Origin: Bradyrhizobium sp. ORS 285
Lineage (GTDB): Bacteria > Pseudomonadota > Alphaproteobacteria > Rhizobiales > Xanthobacteraceae
Direction of reading: 5' to 3'
Length of the DNA: 64,000 nt
Assembly: GCF_900176205.1 (NCBI RefSeq)
Contig: NZ_LT859959.1
Coordinates: 434,001-498,000, forward strand
The stretch's first letter is position 1. Every line of letters begins with the position of its first letter. The position numbers were made by a program, and so were the translations under genes. The notes under the pieces were generated by a model. It did no database searches, was not told where the DNA came from, and saw nothing but the letters and a program-made list of their open reading frames with translations. Positions 40,936-50,217 of the stretch are shown in pieces.

Positions 40936-41567
40936 GATTTCGGCGCCTCTCGCAATGAGGAACAAGAAGTAGGGTGGGCAAAGCGCAGCGTGCCCACCGC
41001 CGCTGGAAATGGTGGGCACGGCGCTGCGCGCCTTTGCCCACCCTACGGACCGCCGAAGTAGGATTGATGAGCCGAGCTGCATCCTCGCGACGTGCTCCCA
41101 ACCTCTCCCCGCGCGCGGGGAGAGGTCGGATTGCATCGCCAGATGCAATCCGGGTGAGGGGGGCTCTCCGCGAGTCTGGTGCTCGTGGCTGCCCCTCACC
41201 CCAACCCTCTCCCCGTGAAGAACGGGGAGAGGGAGCTCACCGGCGCTGTGGCTCGTTGCGAGGATTGCTTCGCTTTGTTCGCAATGACGGAAAGAAACGT
41301 AGGGTGGGCAAAGCGCAGCGTGCCCACCGCTCAGGAAGACGGTGAAGAGTAGTCAGATTGATGAACACCACTGTTCGCCACGAGCTCGCTCCCAACCTCG
41401 CCCCGCGCGCGGGGAGAGGTCGGATTGCATCGCCAGATGCAATCCGGGTGAGGGGGGCTCTCCGCGAGTCTGGTGCGCGTGGCTGCCCCTCACCCCAACC
41501 CTCTCCCCGTGAAGGACGGGGAGAGGGGGCTCGCCGCCTTCGCGGCTGATAGCGAGGTACACAACTG
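40936..41567. repeat. Gene-free repeat cluster (families D, C, F, D-half, C)
   Basis: 40969-41046 is family D (GTAGGGTGGGCAAAGCGCAG...mirrored CGCCTTTGCCCACCCTAC). 41095-41235 and 41385-41535 are two nearly identical family C copies sharing GGGGAGAGGTCGGATTGCAT...GATGCAATCCGGGTGAGG, GGGGCTCTCCGCGAGTCTGG and CCCCTCACCCCAACCCTCTC. Between them 41255-41290 is an F-like fragment and 41299-41335 a half D copy. The two family C copies with their flanks look like a local direct duplication of ~290 bp. No gene is supported. Confidence 0.8.
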
Positions 41568-41987
41568 ATGTTCGTCAACCGCCGCGATGTGCAGATCCAG
41601 TGGGGCGACTGCGATCCCGCCAATATCGTCTACTATCCGCGCTACTTCGCGATGTTCGACGATGCGACCTCGGTGATGTTCGAGGCGGCCGGATTCTCCA
41701 AGCAGGACATCGTGCGCCGCTATGGCCTGGTCGGCATCCCCATGGTCGACACCCGCGCGAAGTTCTACATCCCCTCGACCTATGGCGACTGGATCACGAT
41801 CGAGAGCCGGGTCGAGAGCATCAAGCGCTCGTCCTTCGACGTCACCCACAAGGTGTTCAAGGGCGAGGCGCTGGCGATCGAAGGTTTCGAGACCCGGGTG
41901 CTGGTCGGGCGCGATCCGGCCGATCCTGACAAGCTCAAATCGGCACCTTTCCCTGAGGAGATGAGGGCGAAGTTTCTCGAAGGATGA
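41568..41987 (+). CDS. 4-hydroxybenzoyl-CoA thioesterase-like hotdog protein
   Basis: A 139-residue hotdog-fold acyl-CoA thioesterase. The signature VQIQWGDCDPANIVYYPRYF with the active-site Asp (D16 region) matches the 4-hydroxybenzoyl-CoA thioesterase/YbgC group. It sits between couB/SDR and couP. It could release 4-hydroxybenzoate or relieve trapped CoA, consistent with hydroxycinnamate breakdown, but substrate is inferred from position only. Confidence 0.88.
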   Translation: MFVNRRDVQIQWGDCDPANIVYYPRYFAMFDDATSVMFEAAGFSKQDIVRRYGLVGIPMVDTRAKFYIPSTYGDWITIESRVESIKRSSFDVTHKVFKGEALAIEGFETRVLVGRDPADPDKLKSAPFPEEMRAKFLEG

Positions 41988-42199
41988 GGCTGGAATGGGT
42001 GCGACATGCGGCCGTCTTAAGGATGTTCAGCTGTCGTGCTTTGGTCGGATGGTGAGGCGTGATCTTCTCGTGTTCAATGCTATGATCACGGTTGGACACC
42101 TATCGGCCGGCCAATTGGAAGACGCCCCGGAACAGGGGCGGGACTGCAAACAGGATCGGCGGATCTCGAGCTGAACCGAAAAGATTGAGGGAGGACTTG

Positions 42200-43345
42200 A
42201 TGAGGAAGGCCTATCTGGCTGCGGCTGGCGTCATTGCGATGATCGCGTCGGCTCCGGCGCTGGCGCAGACCAGCGAGATCACCATCGGCATCACCACGAC
42301 CACGACGGGTCCGGGCGCAGCGCTCGGCATTCCCGAGCGCAATGCGCTGGAATTCGTGCCGAAGGAGATCGGCGGCGTGCCGCTGAAGGTGATCGTGCTC
42401 GACGACGGCGGCGATCCGACCACGGCGACCACCAATGCCCGCCGCTTCGTGACCGAATCCAAGGCTGACATCATCATGGGCTCGGCGCTGACCCCGCCGA
42501 CGATCGCGGTGTCCAACGTCGCCAACGAGGCCGGCATTCCGCATTTCGGCTTGGCGCCGTTCCCGGTCACCCCGGAGCGCACCAAGTGGTCGGTCGTGAT
42601 GCCGCAGCCGGTGCCGATCATGGGCAAGGTGCTCTACGAGCACATGAAGGCCCATAACGTGAAGACCGTCGGCTATATCGGCTATTCCGACTCTTACGGC
42701 GATCTCTGGTTCAACGACCTCAAGAACCAGGGCGTGCCGATGGGCGTCACCATCGTCGACGAGGAGCGCTTCGCGCGTCCCGATACGTCCGTCACCGGCC
42801 AGGTGCTGAAGCTGGTCGCCGCCAACCCGGATGCCATCCTGGTCGGCGCCTCGGGCACCGCGGCGGCCCTGCCGCAGACCGAATTGCGCGAGCGCGGCTA
42901 CACCGGCCTGATCTACCAGACCCACGGTGCGGCGAGCATGGACTTCATCCGCATCGCCGGCAAGGCAGCGGAAGGCGTGATCATGGCCTCCGGCCCGGTG
43001 ATGTCGCCGGAGACCCAGGACGACAGCGCGCTGACCAAGGCCCCCGGCCTCGAGCTGAACAAGGCCTATGAGGCCAAGTACGGCCCGAACAGCCGCAGCC
43101 AGTTCGCCGGTCACTCCTTCGACGCGTTCGAGATCCTCAAGCGCGTCATCCCGGTGGCGCTGAAGACCGCGAAGCCCGGCACGCCGGAGTTCCGCGAGGC
43201 GATCCGCCAGGCGCTGCTGAGCGAGAAGGACCTCGCGGCCTCGCAGGGCGTCTACAACTTCACCGAGAAGGATCGCTCCGGCCTCGACGACCGCGCCCGC
43301 ATCATCCTGACCGTGAAGGACGGCAAGTACGTCCCGGCGAAATGA
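42200..43345 (+). CDS. couP: ABC transporter substrate-binding protein (CouP-like)
   Basis: A 381-residue periplasmic binding protein of the branched-chain amino acid (type I) class. MRKAYLAAAGVIAMIASAPA with LAQ is the signal peptide. The mature start SEITIGITTTTTGPGAALGI is family-like, and GSALTPPTIAVSNVANEAGI lines the binding cleft. GGGAGGAC precedes the ATG. In R. palustris CouP, with CouSTU, binds and imports p-coumarate and related aromatics. Permease and ATPase genes lie 2.6 kb downstream on the opposite strand. Confidence 0.82.
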   Translation: MRKAYLAAAGVIAMIASAPALAQTSEITIGITTTTTGPGAALGIPERNALEFVPKEIGGVPLKVIVLDDGGDPTTATTNARRFVTESKADIIMGSALTPPTIAVSNVANEAGIPHFGLAPFPVTPERTKWSVVMPQPVPIMGKVLYEHMKAHNVKTVGYIGYSDSYGDLWFNDLKNQGVPMGVTIVDEERFARPDTSVTGQVLKLVAANPDAILVGASGTAAALPQTELRERGYTGLIYQTHGAASMDFIRIAGKAAEGVIMASGPVMSPETQDDSALTKAPGLELNKAYEAKYGPNSRSQFAGHSFDAFEILKRVIPVALKTAKPGTPEFREAIRQALLSEKDLAASQGVYNFTEKDRSGLDDRARIILTVKDGKYVPAK

Positions 43346-43375
43346 GCTATCAAGCACTAGCACCCGATCGAGACG

Positions 43376-43400
43376 AAAGGCCGGCGCAACGCCGGCCTTT
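43376..43400. terminator. Terminator hairpin after couP
   Basis: AAAGGCCGGCG pairs perfectly with CGCCGGCCTTT around CAA, 30 bp past the couP stop, followed by a T-rich stretch CCATTTCTT. The convergent gene ending at 43459 may use the same hairpin in the other direction. Confidence 0.85.
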
Positions 43401-43458
43401 CCATTTCTTGCCCGCACTTTCTTCTTTGTCGCGCTTCGCAGCGTCCGTGCCCGACGGG

Positions 43459-44379
43459 CTAGCTCGCCGGCAGCAACCCCGGATCGACGCCGGTCATCGC
43501 GATGGACACGTCCCAGAGGCGGCGGGCGAGATCGGGGTCGACGGCCTGCGGCGCACGAGCGGCCTCTCCGGAGGGACCACGAATCTCGCCGCGGCCCTGC
43601 GGCCCGTAATAGCCACCCGCCTGCACGATTCCGGTTGCGGCTTGCAGCGCCGGCCAAGCGCCCATCGCCGGCGTATTGGCGATCAGCCCGAACAGCGGCT
43701 TGAGAACGCCGATGAAGCGGATGTGGCGGCCGAGCTCGGTGGTCGCGAAGCCGGGATGGCAGCCGACCGCCGTGATCGAAGAGCCGACCGCACGCAGGCG
43801 GCGGTCCAGCTCGAACAGAAACAGAATGTTCGCGAGCTTGCTCTGATCGTAGCGCGGCCGCCTCTCGTAACCGTTGTCGGCATTGAGGTCCGACCAGTCG
43901 ATCTTGCCGGTCTTGTGCACGAGGCTCGACGTAATCACGACTCGAGCGCCTGCGTTTTCTGCGAGCTTGGGCAGCAGCAGCGAGGTGAAAGCGAAGCAGC
44001 CGAGATGGTTGACGCCGAACTGCAGCTCAAAGCCTTGCCTCGTGCGCGTGAGGGGCGGGTTCATGACGCCGGCATTGTTGATCAGTACGTCAACGCGCGG
44101 CTCTCGTGCGACTTGATCGGCGGCTGCGCGGATGCTGTCGAGGTCAGCCTGATCATAGCGGAGGAAAGTAAGGTTGGCCGCGGGGACCTGCTGCTTGAGC
44201 CGCGCCATCGCGGCATCGGCCTTGGCGCGATCTCGGCATGCCATCAGCACGCGGGCGCCATGCGCCGCCAGGACGCGCGAGATCTCGAAGCCGAGCCCGG
44301 TATTCGCACCGGTGACGACGAAGCACTTGCCGGTCTGATTGGGGACATCGTTATCGGTGAAACCGGATGGCTGGCTCAT
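43459..44379 (-). CDS. Short-chain dehydrogenase (retinol dehydrogenase-like)
   Basis: A 306-residue SDR. NADP motif VVTGANTGLGFEISRVLA, then INNAGVMNPP, a Ser/Tyr/Lys region ITSSLVHKTGK...YDQSKLANILF, and CHPGFATTELGR. Sequence type is that of WW-domain/retinol dehydrogenase-like SDRs. The start at 44379 has AAGGAG at normal spacing. It is divergent from a TetR gene; two identical-type palindromes lie between them, so the TetR protein probably represses it. Substrate is unknown. Confidence 0.9.
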   Translation of the reverse strand: MSQPSGFTDNDVPNQTGKCFVVTGANTGLGFEISRVLAAHGARVLMACRDRAKADAAMARLKQQVPAANLTFLRYDQADLDSIRAAADQVAREPRVDVLINNAGVMNPPLTRTRQGFELQFGVNHLGCFAFTSLLLPKLAENAGARVVITSSLVHKTGKIDWSDLNADNGYERRPRYDQSKLANILFLFELDRRLRAVGSSITAVGCHPGFATTELGRHIRFIGVLKPLFGLIANTPAMGAWPALQAATGIVQAGGYYGPQGRGEIRGPSGEAARAPQAVDPDLARRLWDVSIAMTGVDPGLLPAS

Positions 44380-44471
44380 GATCAAGCTCCTTCGATGACG
44401 CAAGCGCGCAGCCGCCGTGTCCGCGCCGACGGCCCGGTATTGCACAACTCGCCAGCGCTCACTAAAGTTAA

Positions 44472-44517
44472 ACGGAGACATCTCCGTATTTCCTCTGCAT
44501 TAGCGGAGAGTTCTCCG
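44472..44517. promoter_or_regulatory. Two TetR-type operator palindromes
   Basis: ACGGAGA-CA-TCTCCGT at 44472-44487 and CGGAGA-GT-TCTCCG at 44504-44517. Both share the same arms, 30 bp apart centre to centre (about three helical turns), in the divergent promoter region of the SDR and TetR genes. They are likely operators of the adjacent TetR protein. Confidence 0.75.
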
Positions 44518-44532
44518 TTTCGTCAAGAGGGC

Positions 44533-45123
44533 ATGATGACCGATGCTGAAGACGGCTTGCGGGCCGATGCCCGGGCCAACCGGGCCAAGATCGTCGACGT
44601 TGCCCGGGAGGCGCTGGCGCGCGATCCCGCGGTCTCGCTCAACGCCATCGCCAAGGCCGCCGACGTCGGGCCGGGCACGCTGTATCGCCATTTCCCGAAC
44701 CGGGAGGCGCTGGTGCTCGCCGTGTACCGCCGCGAAATCGAAGCGGTAGCTGCAGTCGCCCAGCAGCTCGTCGTCCGCCATCCGCCGCGCGAGGCGTTCC
44801 GCCGCTGGTGCGAGCGGCTCGCGAAGTTCGGACGCATGAAGCAAGGGCTGGCCGACGTGCTGGGCACCGCGACATCCGAGCGCGACCTCATGTATTTGCG
44901 CGAGCTTTACGCGCCCATCCTCGAGGCGCTGGATCAACTGCTCCGGGCGGGCGAAGCGTCCGGCGATTTCGCTCCGGGCGCCGATCCAGAGGACGTTCTG
45001 CAACTGCTCGGCTTTCTCTGGCGCATCAAGCCGGATGCCCAGGGGACGGCGCGCATCGAGCGCCTGCTCGACCTAGTGGTGCGCGGCTTGAACGCGCCCG
45101 TGTCACCGACGACGAGGGAGTGA
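44533..45123 (+). CDS. TetR-family transcriptional regulator
   Basis: A 196-residue TetR protein. HTH: ANRAKIVDVAREALARDPAV followed by SLNAIAKAADVGPGTLYRHF and PNREALVLAVYRREI. The C-terminal domain (RRWCERLAKFGRMKQGLADV) is of the SbtR/TetR_C_33-like type. ATG 44533 or 44536 may be used. It is divergent from the SDR across two clear operator palindromes. The next gene (AroE-like) starts 4 bp after its stop, so it is probably co-transcribed. Confidence 0.9.
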   Translation: MMTDAEDGLRADARANRAKIVDVAREALARDPAVSLNAIAKAADVGPGTLYRHFPNREALVLAVYRREIEAVAAVAQQLVVRHPPREAFRRWCERLAKFGRMKQGLADVLGTATSERDLMYLRELYAPILEALDQLLRAGEASGDFAPGADPEDVLQLLGFLWRIKPDAQGTARIERLLDLVVRGLNAPVSPTTRE

Positions 45124-45127
45124 CCGG

Positions 45128-45934
45128 ATGATCTTCGCCCCCACCGGAGCCACCAGGCTCCACATCATCATTGGCGATCCCGTTGCGCAGGTGCGCTCGC
45201 CCGCCGGCGTCAGCGAAGCCTTTGCGGATCGCGAGAGCGATGCGATCCTGGTCGCCGTGCAGGTCGCGCCGGCCGATCTCGCCGACTTCATCGCAACGAT
45301 GACGCGGGTGAAGAATCTCGACGGCATCGTCGCGACCATCCCGCACAAATTCGCCTGCTACCGTGCCTGCGCGACGGCGACCGAGCGCGCGCATTTCATC
45401 GGTGCCGTGAACCTGATGCGACGCGGAGTCAATGGCAAGTGGCACGGCGACATGGTCGATGGTCTGGGCTTCGTCGGCGCGGCGCAGGCCGCGGGGTTCG
45501 ATCCCGCCGACGCGCGCGCCTTGCAGGTCGGGGCGGGCGGTGCCGGCTCGGCAATTGCGCTGGCTCTGATCGATGCCGGCGTGCGCGAACTCGCCATTCA
45601 CGACAGCGATCCCGGCCGTCGCGATGCGCTGATTGCGCGGCTCAACGAGAGCGGCAAGGGCCGCGCGGTCGTCGGCAGCGCGGATGCAAATGGATTCGAC
45701 ATGGTCGTCAACGCGACGCCGGCCGGCATGCAACCCGGCGATCCCCTCCCGGTCGACATGGCGACGGTGAGCCCATCAGCCTATTGCGGCTGCGTCATCA
45801 CCAAGCCGGAAGTGTCGCCCTTCATCACGGCCGCGCGTGATCGCGGCTGCCTGACGGCGACCGGCACAGACATGTATCACGCGCTGGAGCGCGTGATGGT
45901 CGACTTCCTCTTGTCGAAGGAGGCGCCATCCTGA
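45128..45934 (+). CDS. Shikimate/quinate dehydrogenase-like protein
   Basis: A 268-residue AroE-family protein. The substrate-binding start HIIIGDPVAQVRSPAGVSEA replaces the usual GxPxxHSxSP; the catalytic Lys is in VATIPHKFACY and the catalytic Asp in GDMVDGLGF, where typical AroE has NTDG. The NAD(P) loop is GAGGAGSAIA. The divergence in the first motif and in NTD suggests a paralog with a different substrate (quinate, hydroxylated cyclohexane acids or others) and not the housekeeping enzyme. It is the end of the TetR operon, inside the cou region. Confidence 0.87.
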   Translation: MIFAPTGATRLHIIIGDPVAQVRSPAGVSEAFADRESDAILVAVQVAPADLADFIATMTRVKNLDGIVATIPHKFACYRACATATERAHFIGAVNLMRRGVNGKWHGDMVDGLGFVGAAQAAGFDPADARALQVGAGGAGSAIALALIDAGVRELAIHDSDPGRRDALIARLNESGKGRAVVGSADANGFDMVVNATPAGMQPGDPLPVDMATVSPSAYCGCVITKPEVSPFITAARDRGCLTATGTDMYHALERVMVDFLLSKEAPS

Positions 45935-45963
45935 GACAGCGCCTTTCCATTTTCAGGGCCGGT

Positions 45964-46685
<722 letters not shown>

Positions 46686-46689
<4 letters not shown>

Positions 46690-48455
46690 GCGGCGGCTCC
46701 GAGATACGCCTTGATGACCTCGGGATTGGTCTTGATCGCGGCTGGTGTGCCCTCGGCGATCTTGGTGCCGAAATCGAGCACCACGATGCGGTCGGCGAGA
46801 TCCATGACGAAGCCCATGTCGTGCTCGACCAGCAGCACCGACATGCCGCCGGCTCTGAGTTCGCGAAGCAGCGCACCGAGGCGCTGCTTCTCCATGTGGC
46901 GCAGGCCGGCGGCGGGCTCGTCGAGCAGCAGCAGCATCGGATCGACGCACAGCGCGCGGGCGATCTCGACGATGCGCTGCTGGCCGAGGGATAGCGAACC
47001 GGCGAGCTGGTGCATCTGGTCGCCGAGGCCGACGCGTTCGATCTGGCGCGCGGCTTCCGCGAGCAGCTTGGCCTCGTCGGCGCGATCGAGCCGGAACATG
47101 CTGGAGAGCGCGCCGGAATGGCCGCGCAGATGCGCGCCGATCGCGACGTTCTCCAGCACGGTCATGTCGGGCACCAGCTTGACGTGCTGGAAGGTGCGGG
47201 AAATGCCGAGCTTGACGACGTCCTGCGGCGGCGCGTTGCCGACGGCCTTGCCGAGCACCGAGATGTTGCCGGAGGTCGGCGGCAGCACGCCGGTGATCAG
47301 GTTGAAGGTCGTGCTCTTGCCGGCGCCGTTGGGACCGATCAGCGCGACGATCTCGCGCGCCTGGACGTCGAACGAGACGTTGTTGACCGCGACCACGCCA
47401 CCGAACTGTTTGCGCGCATTGTCGACCTGCAGCAGCACGTTCGGCGCCGAGGAGGATCGCACCCGGGCCGGCAGCTCGAGCGAGGTGTCCGGCTTCTTGG
47501 CGACCGGCTTGAACGGCAGCCGCGCGGTCAGCCACGGCCACAGGCCGGTCGGCGCGAGCTGGAGCAACGTGACGAGCAGGATGCCGAACACGATGGTCTC
47601 GAGCTGGCCCTCGCCATGCAGCAGCAGCGGGAGATAGCTTTGCAGCACCTCCTTCAGGATCACGACGATCGCAGCACCGAGCACGCCGCCCCAGACATAG
47701 CCGGCACCGCCGACGACCGCGACGAACAGATATTCGATGCCGGCCTGGGCGCCGAACGGGGTCGGGTTCACGGCGCGGGCGAAGTGCGCGTAGAGCCAGC
47801 CGGACAGGCCGGCGAGCACGGCGGCGTAGATGAACACAAGCAGCTTGGCGCGTGGCGAATACACGCCGAAGGCTTCGGCCGCGATGTGCCCGCGGCGCAG
47901 CGCGCGAATGGCGCGGCCGGTGCGGGAGTCCAGGAGGTTCATCGTCAGCAGCGCGGAGATCAGCACGGCGGCCCAGATCGCGTAGTAGATCGTGCCGGGA
48001 TCGAGCATCCTGAGGCTGCCGATCGACAGCGGGGGGATGCCGGAGATGCCGTCGTTACGGCCGAGGAAGGCCAGCTTGCTGAAGAGATAGTAGAGGCCGA
48101 GACCCCAGGCGAGCGTGCCGAGCGGCAGATAATGGCCGGACAGCCTGACCGTGACGAGGCCGAGCAGTACCGCGGCGAGGCCGGAGACCAAGAGCGACAG
48201 CGGCAGGGTCAGCCAGGGCGAGACGCCGTAATTGGCGGACAGCACCGCGGTCGTGTAGGCGCCGAAGCCGACGAAGGCGGCCTGGCCGAACGAGGTGAGG
48301 CCGCCGACGCCGGTCAGCAGCACCAAGCCCATCGCGACCAGCGCGGACAGGCCGATATTGTCGAGCAGCACGATCCAGAACGGCGGCACGCCCGGGATGA
48401 ACGGAACATCCGCGACGAGGACGGCAAAGACGATGAGAGGCCAACGCTCGCGCAC
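46686..48455 (-). CDS. Fused ABC permease-ATPase, LivM-LivG type (CouSTU component)
   Basis: A 589-residue fusion. Residues ~1-310 form a LivM permease with about nine hydrophobic helices (GGLTSFGQAAFVGFGAYTTA, EYLFVAVVGGAGYVWGGVLG). Residues ~340-589 form a LivG ATPase: Walker A IGPNGAGKSTTF, signature LSLGQQRIVEIARAL and Walker B LLLLDEPAAGL, with the switch His in VLLVEHDMGFV. The signature is LSLGQ in place of LSGGQ. GTG start, 3 bp after the livH stop. The fusion explains why the transporter needs only three genes besides the binding protein. Confidence 0.92.
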
Positions 48456-48458
48456 GGC

Positions 48459-49499
48459 TCAATCCTTTTCTTCTTCGACCGCGGGCGCGGCAAGCGAACG
48501 CAGCAGCAGGACCGGGATCAGCAGCGTGAAGACGATGACTTCCTTGAAGTTCGAGGCGTAGAACGAGGAGAACGCCTCGACGATGCCGACGACCAGCGCG
48601 GCGACGGCGGTCAGCGGATAACTGATCAGGCCGCCGATGATCGCGGCGATGAAGCCCTTCAGGCCGATCAGGAAGCCGGTGTCGTAATAGAGCGTCGTGA
48701 TCGGAACGATCAGGATGCCGGACAGCGCGCCGATGGTGGAGGCCAGCAGGAAGGCGATCTGGCCGGACAGCGTGGTGCGGATGCCGACCAGGCGGGCGCC
48801 GAGACGATTGACCGCGGTGGCGCGCAGCGCCTTGCCGTACAGGGTCAGGCCGAAGAACAGCCAGAGACCGACGATGAAGGCGATGGTGATGCCGTAGACC
48901 GCCATGCCCTGGCCGGTGAAGCGCAGCGAGCCGAGCGTCGCACTGGTGGTGAGCAGGGCCGGGCCGCGCTGGCCCTCGGCGCCGAAGAACAGCAGGCCGA
49001 GTCCTTGCAGCGCGAGGTGCACGCCGACGGAGGCGATCAGCAGCACCAGCACCGAGGTGTGGGCGAGCGGCTGGAACACGATGCGGTACAGCGACAGGCC
49101 GATGCTGGCAACGATCAGCAGCGACAGCACCAGGCTGACGCCGGCGGGCATGCGCTGGTCGGCCGCCCACATGCTGGCGAGCAGCACGACGAGGGGAAAG
49201 ACGACGTGAAGGGCAGCGGCGCGCGCGACCTTGGGCACGTGCAGCGTCTTGCGCATCGCATAGAGGTCGAAGGCGAAGGCGACGAGGCCGATCACCACGG
49301 CAAGCTTCGCGGTGCCCGGCATGCGGCCGGCGGCGAGCGAGGCGTAGGTGAGGGCGCCGTAGGTGACGAATTCGCCCTGCGGGATCAGGATCACCCGGGT
49401 GACGGCAAATACCAGCACCAGCGCTAGCCCGAGCAGGGCGTAGATCGCGCCGTTGGTAATGCCGTCCTGCAACAGGAACAGCAAGATCGTTGTGTTCAA
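48459..49499 (-). CDS. ABC transporter permease, LivH type (CouSTU component)
   Basis: A 346-residue inner-membrane permease. It begins with the LivH-typical QDGITNGAIYALLGLALVLV and contains IPQGEFVTYGALTY, NRLGARLVGIRTTLSGQIAF and GLKGFIAAIIGGLISYPLTA. TTG start at 49499 with GGGGAGCG upstream. It is the first gene of the couSTU-like operon and divergent from couR. A cluster of AT-rich palindromes lies in the gap. Confidence 0.88.
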   Translation of the reverse strand: MNTTILLFLLQDGITNGAIYALLGLALVLVFAVTRVILIPQGEFVTYGALTYASLAAGRMPGTAKLAVVIGLVAFAFDLYAMRKTLHVPKVARAAALHVVFPLVVLLASMWAADQRMPAGVSLVLSLLIVASIGLSLYRIVFQPLAHTSVLVLLIASVGVHLALQGLGLLFFGAEGQRGPALLTTSATLGSLRFTGQGMAVYGITIAFIVGLWLFFGLTLYGKALRATAVNRLGARLVGIRTTLSGQIAFLLASTIGALSGILIVPITTLYYDTGFLIGLKGFIAAIIGGLISYPLTAVAALVVGIVEAFSSFYASNFKEVIVFTLLIPVLLLRSLAAPAVEEEKD

Positions 49500-49598
49500 G
49501 ACAGGACGCTCCCCCTCTGTGGTGACCGCACGCCGTGGGGTGCCTGGCGCCCGCGGCTGGTCGGAGCAGTTGAATGGCTGCCCGTGTTTGATATAGTG

Positions 49599-49622
49599 GA
49601 TAACAATTATCGATTATAATCT
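49599..49622. promoter_or_regulatory. AT-rich palindromes between the ABC permease operon and couR
   Basis: GATAA-CAA-TTATC (49599-49611) and GATTATAATC (49613-49622) are two exact palindromes in tandem within a markedly AT-rich stretch. They resemble in layout the double palindrome before couA. They are likely operators for CouR at its own divergent promoter. Confidence 0.6.
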
Positions 49623-49694
49623 CAAGGCCGCTGTTCCGGCTGCGGCATTCGAGACCAGGGATGGAAGCGGGTCCGATGAATTTGGCGGATTGTG

Positions 49695-50204
49695 ATGGCC
49701 GATAGCGCCAAGCCCGTCAGCAAAGCCAGAGAAAGCCGAAAGGAAGCTGCCGCAGCCGTCGAGGAGACGCAAGCGGTCCAGCTCGGCGAGCTCTCCGATC
49801 TGCTCGGCTATGTGCTGAAACGGGCGCAGTTGAAGGTGTTCGAGGACTTTCTACGCTGCGTTGCACCGTTGCAGCTGACGCCGGCGCAGTTCTCGGTGCT
49901 GCTGCTGCTCGACGCCAATCCCGGCCGCAACCAGACCGAGATCGCCAACACGCTGGGCATCCTCCGGCCCAATTTCGTGTCGCTTTTAGATAGCCTGGAA
50001 AGCCGTGAGCTCTGCACCCGCGTCCGCTCGGCCAATGACCGACGCTCGCACATCCTGCTGCTGACCGAGAAGGGCAAGGGCGTGCTCGCTCGCGCCAAGA
50101 AGCTGGTCGTCTCCAAGCACGAGGCGCGACTGAACGAGCTGCTCGGCCCCGACGGGCGCGAGACGCTGCTCGCGATGCTCACCAAGATCGCGGAGGAGTT
50201 CTGA
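49695..50204 (+). CDS. couR: MarR-family regulator (CouR-like)
   Basis: A 169-residue MarR protein. Winged HTH from ~65: LTPAQFSVLLLLDANPGRNQ, TEIANTLGILRPNFVSLLDS with wing RVRSANDRRSHILLLTEKGK. An N-terminal Lys/Ala-rich extension precedes it. GTG 49692 directly before the ATG is an alternative start. Size, neighbours and domain type fit CouR of R. palustris, a repressor released by p-coumaroyl-CoA. It is divergent from the ABC permease operon. Confidence 0.85.
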   Translation: MADSAKPVSKARESRKEAAAAVEETQAVQLGELSDLLGYVLKRAQLKVFEDFLRCVAPLQLTPAQFSVLLLLDANPGRNQTEIANTLGILRPNFVSLLDSLESRELCTRVRSANDRRSHILLLTEKGKGVLARAKKLVVSKHEARLNELLGPDGRETLLAMLTKIAEEF

Positions 50205-50217
50205 GGGCGTCGTGCCC

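Noticed and set aside
41095..41535. CRISPR-like spacing of repeated units
   Set aside because: Only two copies of a long inverted-repeat element with similar spacers; no short regular repeats and no cas genes in the window.
47010..49427. 805-residue plus-strand open frame
   Set aside because: Antisense shadow of the ABC permease genes; biased to Asp, Arg, Gln and His with no recognisable domain.
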